Shown piece after piece: positions 1 through 17,300 of a stretch of 64,000 nucleotides of DNA. The notes beneath the pieces were generated by a model. It searched no databases. It saw only the letters and a list, made by a program, of their open reading frames with translations, and was not told the origin of the DNA. This DNA comes from Chrysaora quinquecirrha (taxonomy: Eukaryota; Cnidaria; Scyphozoa; Semaeostomeae; Pelagiidae): NCBI GenBank assembly GCA_014526335.1, contig JACTAT010000036.1:434001-498000 (forward strand), given 5' to 3'. Position 1 is the first letter of the stretch. The number at the start of each line of letters is the position of its first letter. A program made the position numbers and the translations under genes.

Positions 1-2955
1 AAGGATGGAAATGTGAAATTTTCAAGTCGTTTTCTCAAGAGTAAATCGTATCTGGAATCTGAAAAACGCGGATGCATTGCGTTTTCGCAGTTTGGAACTC
101 TCGCACCTCCTGATCCATGCAAAAACATTTTCAGGCGATTTTTTTCTTATTTTTCGACAAAGAGCGAAGAAGCATCTGATAATTGCAATGTGAATGTTGT
201 TAGGGTTCAAGACGAGATTTATGCAACAGCAGATTTGACGAAATTGTGGAAAATTGATTTAGAAACATTGGAAAGCATTGAAAGATTGGATTTGGGCATT
301 CAAATTGGAGGTAGGCGTAGGTAGCCACTGTACAGATTACTAGTGGGTACCATCACAGAGCAGATAGAAAATCTTTTGGTTGTCATGAGTTTGACCCACC
401 TCTAGAGATCTTTGAAACACACGAGGTCATGTGACCAAAACAAAAACCAACGACTTGGATCTTTGTTGGATCAAAGGTCGAAAGACAGATGTCTGAATCG
501 GAGTATTCTGTGGTTTTGATCGAAGATGAGTTTTTCTTACGTCCTGATAGATGTAAATTGGGGGTTGTTATGGCTTGAATGAGAGTGTCTTGCAATAATC
601 AGGAATGGAATGAGTCAATAAAATGGGTAAAGATTGCCCATTTCGTACCCGACAGCGTGCACTATGATCAGTGCCAGGGGTAATGTCGGGTAATGGTCAG
701 ATTGGGAAATTCTGTACCCACAACATGTTATGTTAGTGGTCGTTCAAAAATGACTTCACGCCTGTTAGGGGGGTGTAGGTACCTAGACGGTGACAGTGTG
801 ACACGGGGAGGCAGGTGCATGGTTGGTTTCGGGATTGAATTAGGGTTAATATTAGGACTTGTCTTTAGAAAACATGGGCAGATTTTTGTTGGTGAATATA
901 AAAACCTCATTTAACGCTTGAAGTTTAACCAATTAAAAACCGAATGGTTCTTTCTGATTGGTCAATCGAAAAATTGAACTGATCTTGGCGGAATTAAACC
1001 TGGTTTAAATTAAGGACGTTTAAACAAGTCAGTGCTTAACTAGATTTTTAAAGCAGAATTTTAAAACTAAAATTACTTTGATTAGATAATGGATCCATTT
1101 TTATCCAACAGGCTCAAGATCCTGGACATCTCACCCACATTTCGACGAATTTGGATCACACTACAATTGCTCAGCAGATTTCGATCGAAATGTTTACGAG
1201 ATCTTCAAAATACCCCATGAAAGAGGTGCAAATAAAAAGCCAAGGAAATCGAAGTTGTATCATCTGTGCCATATAAAAACAATTGTGCTTATATGCACAG
1301 TTTCTCGATGACAGAAAACTATTTCATTCTGATAGAGGGATCATTACTGTATCGTAATCCAAGTCAATGGGAGAAGATGAACCCCACCAGTGCTGATTTG
1401 CTGGTCTTTGACAAAGAAAAGAAATCCAACTTGTATGTGATTGATAGAAAGTCTGGAAAAGTGGGAGCAATATACGAAGTTGAGCCGTTCATGTGTTTTC
1501 ATCAAATCAATGCTTATGAAATGGACGATGAAATTGTATTCGACACGTGTTTCTATCCAAACGCTTCGGTTATTGATGATCTATATCTACGTAATCTAAG
1601 AAGTGGAAAGACCAAGGCGATATTTCCTGCAGAAGTAAGAAGATATCGCCTGCCACTAAATGTTTTCAACGTTGAAAATCCAGTGACAATTGCATTGACG
1701 AAACAGCAATCTGGGCTTGACTACGAATCGATTCATCCAAGTTTTGAGATGCCCAAGATAAATTATGCAGGATTCAATGGCAAAAAATACAAGTTTACAT
1801 ATGGCACTGGAAACTCTGCCATTCAAGCTGGTTTGACAACGCTTATTAAGGTATTTATCAGTTTTTCATTGTAGCCATACACGTAAGCACTGTTGGGCAT
1901 AGATATTGCACGCTTTTCGGTTCAATATATTCCCCCTTTAAAAAAACTGCAGAATGCAAGTTAAGGTTAAAATAGGGTTTTAGTTTCCCATCATGAAAGG
2001 GGCAAGCGACACAGACTCGGCAAACTCTTCAGAAACAGCAATAGCAGCCCCTAACAACAACGAAAACCTGGCTGCAGTTTCCGAAGAGACGAGAAAATGG
2101 GAGTTTCCTCCGAGCTTCTTCATAGTTGGAGCAGGGTGCATGGGGTGGTAGGGAGTGGGGGAGCGGAAACAACAACCAATGAAAAAAGTCTAAAAGCTGC
2201 AAACATGACACTATTAGGGTGAGAAGGTGCCTGAGAAAGATTGAGAAAGAATAAGTGCCTGCAAAATTGAATAGGGCATACCAAACAAACAAACGACCTA
2301 CAGCGTTACGTCCCTCCTCCAGCATCTACCTCTTTGAAAGGTCTGATGCATACACTAATACCTTGCCAATGAAAAAAGTGCGTGTCTTTGAAGTCTTATT
2401 CGTAAGTCGCTCAATTTAAAGTATTTTTGAGGTTAAAAACTACGCGATGTTTCGTCTTAATAAAAACGTCTGTTTTTCAATGGGGGAGTACAGCCCCCCT
2501 CCAACCTCTGGAAAATATTTAAGCTCAACATTTTATGGGGTACTCATTTTCTGTTCTCCAAAGAATGGACAATTTGTTCTAGAAAAGGGTGATCCCAAAG
2601 AGCTTCAAGCGTACGTACATCTATAGCTCGTGAACCGAATGCTTTGACCAGTCAGTTACGCTTACTGTAATTCATTGCTTGTGTAACTTTCCGTTAACGC
2701 TCCTTCCAGATAAATATGGACACAAAAGAAGTGAAAATGTGGGAGAATGAAAATTGCTATCCGTCAGAACCAGTGTTTATTGAAGCCCCTGATGCAAAAG
2801 AAGAAGATGATGGAGCGGTTTTATCTGCTGTTCTTGGGGTGAGTGGAGCTAAATCTTTTTTACTTTTTTTGGATGCTGCAAACATGACAGAAATTGTCAG
2901 AGCCTATGTATCCGACAGGCTTATACCTCTTTTTCATGTTGATTTCTTCAAATGA
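1..2955 (+). CDS. Carotenoid cleavage oxygenase (BCO/RPE65/NinaB family), 3' part, with one frame break
   Basis: Three exons are in the window: 1-310, 1112-1850 and 2710-2955 (stop TGA); the 5' end lies upstream. The family consists of Fe(II) dioxygenases that cleave or isomerise carotenoids and retinoids, using four His ligands. Candidates for all four are visible: TSHPHFDE at the start of exon 2, MHSFSMTENY about 1296-1325, CFHQINAYE about 1497-1523, and LFHVDF just before the C-terminus. Exon 1 carries the family signature GTLAPPDPCKNIFRRFFSYF followed by the NVNVVRV segment. Exon 3 begins with a segment ending WENENCYPSEPVF, then the conserved SFLLFLDAANMTEI strand. Splice sites (310|gtaggc, cag|1112, 1850|gtattt, ccag|2710) keep phase except for one missing base at about 1234-1238. 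There the frame before (ERGANK) and the frame after (KEIEVVSSVPYKNNCAYMHS) differ by one. Whether it is BCO1-, BCO2- or NinaB-like cannot be decided here. Confidence 0.93.
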
Positions 2956-3039
2956 AACTCAAAAATAGGTTTCATCAAGATGGCAGATTTGGTGGAGTTT
3001 TTGTATTTTTGAAATCTTATGAAAATGGAAATATTCTGT

Positions 3040-3456
3040 ACCGTATTTCCTCGAATAAGCACCCTCCCTAAAATAAGAGCCCTCCCTAAAATAAGCACCA
3101 TATTTGGATCGAGCGAGGGGCAATTGCCCCCCGTACACCTTTGCTGGAAGTCCTATTGTTTTCTCGGAAATCCCTTGAAAGTCCTTATGTTTTAATGGGA
3201 ATCTCGTACGCCTTTTTGCAGAGTGAAATGCCCCTCGGGATCGAGCTCCCCATCAGGTTTGTCCAAGACAATCCTTTGGTATTATATGTGTAAGCTCTTG
3301 CAGGGAGGAATCAAGAGACACCTCGCCAGTTGCTGCTAAACTTAGTGTTCGTTAGAAAGTTACCTAATTCATAAATTTTCAACTAATTGCTTATCTTTGA
3401 GAAGGATTTTTAAACAAGCTCCCCGCGGGCGCTTAATTGAGGAAATATAGTATATA
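3040..3456. repeat. Probable short inverted-repeat element
   Basis: The left end reads TACCGTATTTCCTCGAATAA. The right end contains GCGCTTAATTGAGGAAATA, an imperfect inverted copy of it. The body has two copies of a CCCTCCCTAAAATAAG motif. The ends are diverged and no clear target duplication was found, so the boundaries are approximate. Confidence 0.4.
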
Positions 3457-3729
3457 TACTGTATATAAATATCTTTACTTATATATCTATATTTTTGGTA
3501 TCTAATATCGTAGGTATCTAACAGTACCTTATCTGGTAACTAAGCTCGTAGTATCTTCAATTCTACTTTTTGTAAAATTGAAAAATTTTACTTTAATCCC
3601 CACATTCGTGAAATTTTAATATGTATAATAATTAGGAACAATTTATTGTTTTAATAATGAATTAACAGAAATAAATCTTGTATATAATGAATAACTGAAT
3701 TCCTAATTGTAAATTTTATTATCAGTATA

Positions 3730-4140
3730 GACCACTTCAACTAAGGGCCTCGTTTTCAAAAAATTTTAAAATTAGGTCATAAAGAAATTTCGACTTCAGA
3801 TTCGAATTCAGCATCTTCTTTTTAGTGTTGAGGCAAAGTTTTATGCTTCTAGTCTTTAAGATATTGATTTTATAGGTGTTAAAAATTTGAAATTCTATAA
3901 AGGATTTGACCGTGAAAATTGCTGGGGGTGAAATTTTAAACCCTCAATCATTTTACACGGTCAAATCCCTTATAAATTTTCAAACTTTTAATCGCTAAAG
4001 AATCAATATCGTAAGGACTAGAAGCGTAAAATTTTACCTCAACACCAAAAAGAAGGTGCTGAATTCGAATCTGAAGTCGAAATTTCTCTATAACCTAATT
4101 TTCAATTTTTTTGAAAACGAGGCTCTTAGTTGAAATGGTC
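3730..4140. mobile_element. Foldback MITE with TA target duplication
   Basis: The whole 411-bp element is one near-perfect palindrome. The left arm starts GACCACTTCAACTAAG and the right arm ends CTTAGTTGAAATGGTC. The arms match over most of their length to a loop near 3920-3950. TA dinucleotides flank both sides (3728-3729 and 4141-4142), as expected for Tc1/mariner-type insertion. There is no coding capacity. Confidence 0.85.
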
Positions 4141-4642
4141 TATTTGAACTAAGCTTCCTAAAATTGGTTTTTTACTTTATTTGAAAACTCTTTAAAAAGC
4201 ATATTATTGCACGCATAACGCATTTAATTAAAACGTATATTTCATGTTTAAATGTTATATGCATATGTGAATATTTCTAATTGTTAATAAAATTTTAACG
4301 TACTAATTTCGTTTTATATCGGTCTTTTTATCGAACAACTAACAAGAATGTGTCTGTTTGATTCAATGCGCTAACTTTGTAGAGTTATGAAGTAACTTTT
4401 CATTTTAGAAAATTTATCATTTAATGTTTCATGGTAATTGATTAATAACAATTTATATCTAGTAAAGGGTAATAATTTTTAGTTTCCTATATAATAACGA
4501 AAGTGAAGAAACACATTTTTTATAATGAACTGATTGTATAAACAATTAATATTTTAAGACTACTGCATACCCTTTTCTGTATTAAATAACGTTCTATTAA
4601 ATCTTAAAAATAATTCGAATAAATATCATTTGAAATGCTCGC

Positions 4643-4771
4643 TATTACAGCCTCGTTTTCTAACCTTGATTGCCTCGTTCTAATGATTTAGCAATCGTAT
4701 TACAGCCTCGTATCTAATCATAATCTCGTTTTTCAAATCTTGATTGCCTCGTTCTAATGGTTAAGCAATCG
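4643..4771. repeat. Two-copy direct repeat
   Basis: Two imperfect copies of 56-73 bp each begin ATTACAGCCTCGT and end TTAGCAATCGT or TTAAGCAATCGT. Both contain TTGATTGCCTCGTTCTAATG. The second copy has an extra internal segment. Confidence 0.6.
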
Positions 4772-7737
4772 TAAAAGATACTGGGCTTTTAGGTTCGACT
4801 TATCCTCGTTTTGAATACCAGAAAAACCTGCCTTACCTTGGATAAACTTTTGTAAAACTGTCAAAATGTCCTTAGTACCTTTATTGTCGTCATCTTCACA
4901 TTGAACCTTGGCATTCTTCAGTAATATATCACCATTATCACATGAAATCAGGAACGAATAAGACCTAGGGTGTGCAAAAATAATGGCTCAATTTCTCTTT
5001 CAAAAACCCACAAGCAAAAACAAATCTCTCAGGCTCACGAAGAGAAGGATTTCATGAGTGAGAAAGAGAAGCCTTTAACCTCTCTCTAATACTCAGATGG
5101 CTTTTTTGGTCTGTGAGGGTGTAAATGCACCCATTCGTTACTTCCACGTCACCAAAAAGGTATCATTTTTGTCTCCATCCGCAACCCCAATGTCTCTCTC
5201 TAATGAAGAGCAGCATCTCTCCAGTGGCGTATGCGAGACATCTAAAATTGGAGGGACAAAAGGGCGTGGTCGAAGGAAATTAGGGCGTGGTTTGAAGGAA
5301 AAACAATGAAGTCGTACCCTACGGCATTTTTACACCAGATTTAGCCTATAAACAAAACATATCTTGGGAATGATTGGGGGGGTGAATGCCCCTTGCCCCC
5401 CCTGGCTAGACCACTGCCTCTCTGTAATAAGAACCTGTCTTCCTCTAATGTACCACCCAGTTTGGCCCACTTTTTCCATTTATTTTAAAGCAGTCAGTCA
5501 TAAAAGGTTAAGATCATTTCCAATAGTCATAGACTGAGACAGATAGTTTTTGAACATCGACCAGATATATGACGGAAAATTTGTTTTCTTGGCGAATAAG
5601 TAACGAAAGAGCAGTAGAAATGAGGAAGGGGGTAGAATCTACATACCTATATAATGCATAATAATCTGTTTCCGCTTGCTTTGATAATCTTTTGAAAGTA
5701 TTCATATCTTGTATAACCTTAAAAGATGAAGCATAAGACCATAAGTATTAGCAACAATTAGCAGCAACAATATATACATATATGTTCAGAGATTTTCAGT
5801 TAAGTAAAATGATTGATGAGGACCAGACTGTAGTCCATTTTGTTCTCTTCAATAATACTACAAACATTTATTTCATATATGGCTGTATCAATAGTTTAAT
5901 AACTGACTTTCCCTGACATGAGGAGGAAGTTCATTCCAAAATTTGATTGATGTTGGGCGCAAGTTCATAAACAGTACAATCCTGTTACCTAAGTCTTTCT
6001 AGTAGATTTCACAAGACAAGGTCCAAAGCACGTATAGTTTACAGTGGAAAGTCCATATAATGGACACATGTGGGTGTAGGACCAATAATAAAGACGCTGC
6101 AGAATGATGTCCATCGTAGGAAGGATAGTTTTTACATTCAAGTGACCTTTGGGACGAAAATATAACTTTGCTGCTTGGAGGTGTCCGTTGTATAGATATG
6201 TCCCTTGATGGAGATTTCACTGTTAGCAACTACAAATAGCAACAAAAGCCTTCTAACAACTACATTTAAGCCAACTGCTGATTGCTAAGTGTCTGATGGA
6301 GCTAATTGGCGAGTCGTGGAAGAGTACAAAGGGACGATCTTCTAGGAAAGTAAGGAGAGAACAATCCCTATCGAATTAGCCCCCTCTCTAATAAGCCCCT
6401 TTTCTGACAAGCCTCCTCTCTTGGTCCCTTGGACAATGGGTGTAACTAGCCTTGGATCCGACGCCTTTTTACCACCACTGAATGTGAATATCCCTTCTTT
6501 AAATACACGTTCTTTAAGCTTTATAAGAAAAAATCTTTATAAGAAACACCAGCCTGAACTTTGGTTCACATTTTTCTGCTCTCTCAGAAACTAATTGAGG
6601 TAAACCCAAACAAGGTCTACCAGCATAAATCCCTTTCCCGGAGACGCCTTTTAAACATGTTATTGAGCAGGGTGGGGGGGGGGTGACAATGTGGTGAAAA
6701 ATCAGCCCAAGAATAAGAAACGGGGGGGCTGAAATCGAAACCACATATTCAATAGATGCAACATCTTATAGATCAAAAATAAACTAACTGCTACTCCTAC
6801 CTTCAGTTTATAAGTCTCAACCACTTGTCTTAACTTAAAAGGATTCTCGAGACCAACTTGTTTTAACGATTTCACACAATCTTGGCAAAACGGATTTGAT
6901 TCTGCAAAGAAAACGTACTGTACAGCGTCAAGATAGGTAAACTGGCCTAAGGCAAAAGTTAAACTGTGTCAAATAACTAAGTGCGGAATGGAATAACTAA
7001 TGGCACTGATGGGAAGTCTTTTTTAGTATAAGACCTCGAAATTTTCCCAGTAACACTAGCCGGATTCAAGGGGGGGCGAGGAGATACCTCATAAACGGGG
7101 TGTGGGGAGTGCCTCGGAGAATTTAGTTAAGAGGCGATAGCCAGTGCACAATTTTGGAAAAGTACACCTATAACCATCTTTGAAGACCCATCCGATAGCC
7201 AGGGGGCAATTTTGTTTTACGAAAATAAACAGCATGTCGTCTGCAAGACCTTTTGAAGCCTCTTTCTTTTATCAAGTTATCAATCAAGTATCACATGAAC
7301 TATCGACAAAATGAACATTTCTTCCCTTATCTTCAGGTTTCTTAATATAAGATCAAACTTCATCTTTGATAAGAAGAATGACTTACTTGCGTTGTTAATC
7401 TTATATTCATCATTTTCAAATATGACTTCAGTTAATCCTTCGGAAAGAACTCTTGTTGGGCTTCTCGGCGAAACAGTCAATTCCTGGAAGGAAAATTCAT
7501 TCATCAATGCAAAATACACTCTTTATAAGGAACCTTAGGTCTGGTTTGAGGCTCAAGTAAAAGAAGCGTTGGAAGATAGCTACGATTCTAGGACTAGAGG
7601 TGGTGTGGCTGTGGACAGGCTCATTTACATCAGCGTCTTAGCTAAAATTTCTGACCTCCATTAACAACTAGCATTCTTGTACAATGTCATTACCGTAACC
7701 AGCTGAGCTGCAGCAGACCGGCTTGTACTGAGACTGA

Positions 7738-8429
7738 GACCCCGTTTACACGATATCGGTACCACACCGGTACGATTTGACACCGGCATGAAACCATGCC
7801 GGTGTGGGTTTTTTATCATCCCGTTTACACGATACCGGTGTGATTTCATGTCGCTTTGGTTAAACAATGGCTGTGATATCATAGAGCTTAATTTTGTGAT
7901 TTTGGGCTATGGCCTAAGCTCTAACAAAGAACAAAACCAAAAATAAACCAAGAGAGCTAATTGCAAACAGTCCCCGCCGCTCGAGGCAAACAAATTTTAG
8001 CAACCAGCCATTATTTCATCGATGTAAATAAAAAATACACGAAAATGCCGTGTCAGAAGTCGAATAAAGCCAAGTGTAAGACGAGAAAAAGCAACTAAAT
8101 TTACTTCAATCGACAAGGAAAATCACTTTTCATGATATTACATCAGAAACACAATTAATAAAGAAAATATTACGGTATAATTCCTATTCTAAAGCAATCG
8201 AAGTGAAACCGACATGAAATCGTATCGGTACCATGCCGGTATGGGGTGTTTACACGATGTCGCTATCACACCGGCATGAAATCGTACCGGTGTGGCTATC
8301 GACATGTGTTTTCACACCTTTTATGCCGGTGTGGTACCGATATCGTGTAAACGGCTCGTCTAAAAACAAAAGATTCTACACCGGTGTCATATCAAACCGG
8401 TGTGGTACCGATATCGTGTAAACGGGGTC
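7738..8429. mobile_element. Non-autonomous inverted-repeat transposon, 692 bp
   Basis: The ends are perfect inverted repeats for more than 30 bp, beginning GACCCCGTTTACACGATATC. A 3-bp TGA flanks both sides (7735-7737 and 8430-8432). Sub-terminal copies of the ACACCGGTA/CGGTGTG motif recur inverted inside the arms. The centre (about 7890-8200) is unrelated AT-rich sequence without an ORF. The superfamily is not assignable from this alone. Confidence 0.85.
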
Positions 8430-8664
8430 TGAAACGCATCTTCAATTCAAACATGATTTGCCATGATACTTTGTAACAGGTGCAAACAAGCAGTTTGCAG
8501 TCTATATTTTTGAATTTCCTATTTTAAGATTTTATATGGATGAAGTTAGAAGCGAAGGGTAATTCGCTCCTTGGGGATCTCGTACACTCTTGCCGTAAAT
8601 TCTACTGATTTCACAGAAATCCCTTGAAAATCCTTTTGTTTCATCAGGAATCTCGTACGCCTTT

Positions 8665-13320
<4,656 letters not shown>

Positions 13321-14352
13321 TTTGAAAAATTCTAACGAAGGTTTTTGCACATGCGCAAACGTTCTATTCTGTGGTCTCGGTTTCATTTCAAATCACAGGG
13401 AGCCCAAACCAGTAAGATCCCTGTATTTATGCCCCTTTATGAGAAAGATGAGGAAATTTTCATCCTGCTGTAACGGAGCCTCGATGGACGGGTTGTCTAG
13501 GTAATAGGTTCCCTGATTCGGGTGTCGCGAGTTCGAATCCAGCTGAGCTAGGAGCTATCCATTTATGGTCTGGGGGCCGGATATTTGTTCCTCCCCATTC
13601 GGCTGGAGGAGGATGAGCGGGAATAGCGATTTCCTGTAATGGGAACCACCGTAAGCCGATACAGCGCCTCAGCCACATTGGTGACTTTGTGGATGCAAGT
13701 GGGGAGTATCGCTCTATCCCGGGTCAGTTTTTGTCTTTAAATTTCATCTGGCATTTATTGTTATCATAAACAGACTTGCACCCTTTTCTCTCCACCCTAT
13801 CTCCGATAGCAAACAGCCGCAACGCAATGACGGGAATTCATGCGACCAAGGAAGGAGTATCAGAATGCAGTTCGCGATTTGGAGATCACAGAAAGAAAAC
13901 GATAATGAATGAGAACACTGTTTTTTGACTTAAAAATACACCATGTAAATAAATACATGAATTACTATATACAAAAGTGGTTGTATTTCAAGAATACTTC
14001 TATACAGAATACAGGACACATAAAATTCACTAAAATACAAATAACTTAGTCAGAGAAATACATATGCACAGAGGAAATATTGGATTTGACCGTAATAATT
14101 ACTGGTAAGACAGAAAATCCAAAATCCAGTTATTTTAGGCTCAAAAATAAAAAATATTCTTATCAGTTAGCTCTTACTATTTAAAATAAATGTCATTTTG
14201 TAATACATTCAAACAGGCTCTATTCTCGAATAAACTATATAGATATATTCTTCAAACGAAACAAGACTCTTTTTGCTTGAAATAATCTTTAAAATATTTA
14301 CAGTTCTCACTCTGGTAGAAAATATACATAGCATAAAATACAGAGGAAATTT
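13321..14352. other. Intergenic, between KIF19 3' end and next gene
   Basis: This is the 1.03-kb gap between the KIF19 stop and the ATG of the downstream gene on the same strand. It contains the SINE at 13477-13735 and the AT-rich putative KIF19 3' UTR (about 13900-14352, with AATAAA/ATAAAT-like strings on the minus strand). No other gene is seen. Confidence 0.6.
13477..13735 (+). mobile_element. tRNA-derived SINE, family B (copy 1)
   Basis: A tRNA-like head contains GGGTTGTCTAGGTAATAGG and a good box B, GCGAGTTCGAATCC. The body holds GGGGGCCGGATATTTGTTCC, ATAGCGATTTCCTGTAATGG and AACCACCGTAAG. A second copy on the other strand lies at 41058-41200. It is distinct from family A. Confidence 0.75.
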
Positions 14353-17300
14353 CTAGAATCTTTTATGTCCTGGTTTTAATTGCTTTGGAACGAATGAAGT
14401 CCCACTAACTGATAATCCATCACCTAAATTTTGTCTTGTCTTTCTTGGTTTGAGTTTGTTTTGTGGTACTGATGCACCAAAACCGATTATTTTATCCTGC
14501 CCAATTGGTTTGTACTGCTTTCGAATAGTCTGTCCTCTCCCAGTTGGGGTGTCATTTTGTTGGATGAAATTCTGTGTATTGTTTGTTGAGAAATTCGTTA
14601 CATCTGGAAAAAAGCAAAAATAATAATCATGTTATAGTTTAAGATTTAAGATAGTTCAAGAGTTTAAGGCCTAGGTTAAACGTCGCTCTTCTCGTGCGCC
14701 GAACCTAATAGCTGTATTAAGTACACGAAAAGAGCGACTGATCCAGTCGCGTATTGCGAAGTTAGAGCGACCTCAAATTAAATGTCGCCCTAAGGCATCT
14801 GCCGAACAATCAAACATAGTTGGTCAAACATTTGAGATTTGCTTGACAAGCAATGTTTGCCCACGTCACTGCTTGACAAGCTTGAAATGTATTTGAAAAA
14901 CAATTCAAAGATTGTGATGTATGTCAAATGCAAATAATGTTTGAGGAGCAATGTTTTGCGACGTGGCCAAACGGCGAATCATTTTGTTTGACGAAGAAAT
15001 TTCAGATGTTGGCCATGGTTTAACAAAGACGTTGTCATAGACACAGATGTACGTTGACAGAGATGATTTGACACACTATTAAACATGATAATCACAGCTT
15101 ATCGATAGTTACCTTACTTACTTACTGGGGCAACGTTTCGAGAGAGTTACGTCTCCCATCACCGGGCAATGACAAATGTGATTCTTCTTCTATTCACTGC
15201 ATTGGTCGGATAGAAAAGGTTAGGAAAGAACTAACCGAGCCTGGTAGGAAGCCTGGATTTTAGCGCGTTAATGTAGAACCCGTGGTGCCAAACTGGCAAC
15301 GGCCTAACATTGGAGACAAAAAGGCAAGAAAAAACTCACCATCATGATTTCCAATTTGTTTATTGATTTTGGAATCAACAGTAACAACTGACATTTCATC
15401 CATTGATATTTTTTTATTTGCAGCCCTCGGTATTGCTATGCTATTTTCACTGTCTTTTTTCACCAATGATTTCTTGGCAGCTTTGCGAGCCTGAGCAGCT
15501 TGTCGAATTCGAAGTTTTTCTGAAAGATAAACAAAGAGAAAATGTTTTGATTTGATTGTACAGACTATAGAACTACAAAGCGCCCTTATTCTTTATTGTA
15601 GTCAGACAAATGAAAAGCCATCGACCCAAAACTGTTTATCACCACCGCTCCATAGGTCAGATTCCAGTAGTTTTTCGTCTTTAGGTTTATTCAAATCAAT
15701 CTCTTTCTGTTAGGTTTGTTGAAAATCATTGTCCTCCAGACTTTCAGTCGCCTAGTCGAGCCAGTCAAAATGTACAAAGCAAAGTACAATAGGACAGAGA
15801 ACCGAGGAGGGGGAATGAGAAAGTAAGTAGAAGGCTTTATTGAAGGAGAGATAGTAAGGGTGATATAATTACAAATAAGGGAGCGACAGAGGCAGAGAGA
15901 ATGAAATGACGAATAGTTGGTAGAAACATTTAAAAAAGACAGTTAAAAGAGGAACAATTATAGAGAGAGAAGGACAGTATCTAAGGGATACAGATAGGAG
16001 CAAATGAACTACGAGTTTAGAAAGAATAGGGAAAAGAGATAAGGGGTAGAGTAAAGAGGTAATAAACAAGCCCTTAAGGGAGAGATAGAGAAGAGAAGGA
16101 GAGCAAAAGAGTGCAAAAGGCTAGTGAGGCAGGGAACAGAAATGGGTGCATAAAAACAACTTTTTGTTTTTTAGTATTCTCACCTCTTCCCATGTCCAAA
16201 GAACTTGATCTTTGTCTCTCTTTTGGTCTGTATTCTTCATCAATATTATTTCCTTGTAAATCTTCAGTGCTACTATTATTCTTCTTCGTTGCTTTTATTG
16301 ATGATAAATCATTCATACTATTCGATATACCAAAGGAATTTTCTCTATTTGCTTCTTTATTTAAATTCTTGAATAATTTCGACTCTGATTTTGAGGCTTT
16401 CGCTAGGACATGATCTTGTTTCGACTTTCGATATCTCATTGCTTCGTTGTCACTGCTAGCTCCATCAGTTTGTCTTTTCTTGTGTTTCTTAGGAGGAGCT
16501 CTGGTTTTGTGTTTTTTCGTGTTTTCTCCTAAAAATAAGAACGATTTCAAGAGTTACATCAATATTTTTCCTGCCAAAGAAGTACTACTCTTATAGTCTT
16601 GAAATTCAAAGTAGAGAGGTAAGCTTCCATTGGCAGTTATTAGAAGAAGCTAGAGCTATGGCTAAACTAGGAGACATGGGTGGCTAAACATACGAAAGAC
16701 AAGCGAGCAACATGTCCCCCTAGTCGCGGAGACCATAAATGTTTCTGTTGTCTCCCAGAAACATTTGCGTCTCTCGCTACAAATTTTTTCGCGCGCTATA
16801 AAGTTGCGGAGTTGGCTAAACTGGGAGACATTTAGGGGACAAGTCACACGCGACAATGTCACGCGCGCGACATGTCTCCTAGTTTGGCCAGGCCTTAAGG
16901 ATGAAAATTGCTTCTTCAGTCTCGAAACATCAACAGACTTTCAATTTTTTCTAGAAAGTAAGCAACATTTCGTCAACATGAAAAGCAACCATGGAATATG
17001 AGACCCGGTTGCACGCTCAAAAGCCTTTAACTGATTAGAGAGAAAGTCAAGCTGGGGTGTTTGTTCCAAAAGAGAGACACTCTAAGTATGCATATGCTTA
17101 ATTAGGAAGCAGCACAAGATCTCTGGATAGAAAGAGAGCAGAATGCCCCCTTGGCTCAAGCATATTACTTATGGATGAGATTGGAGCCTGGACTGCATGA
17201 TCAGATGGCCGACGAAGTTTCTACTGAGCTATAGAGCTCAATGAAATTTCCAAGTAATTCCCCGAGTAATATAGCCCAAGGCTCTCCTCCCGTTTGACTT

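Larger units (their letters stand above)
2956..8664. other. Gene-free stretch between two convergent genes
   Basis: No coding exon could be supported. The stretch holds a possible terminal-inverted-repeat element (3040-3456), a foldback element (3730-4140), a two-copy direct repeat (4643-4771) and a large inverted-repeat element (7738-8429). Short decayed pieces of other repeats are present, such as the TTATAAGAAA-type ends near 6490-6550. Between 5000 and 7600 I see only ordinary AT-rich sequence and short chance ORFs. Confidence 0.6.

Noticed and set aside
900..1040. TTTAACC/GGTTTAAA-rich segment in intron 1 of the oxygenase, similar to 58280-58440 and 63510-63660
   Set aside because: It is probably an eroded dispersed repeat, but ends and target duplications could not be defined well enough to list it.
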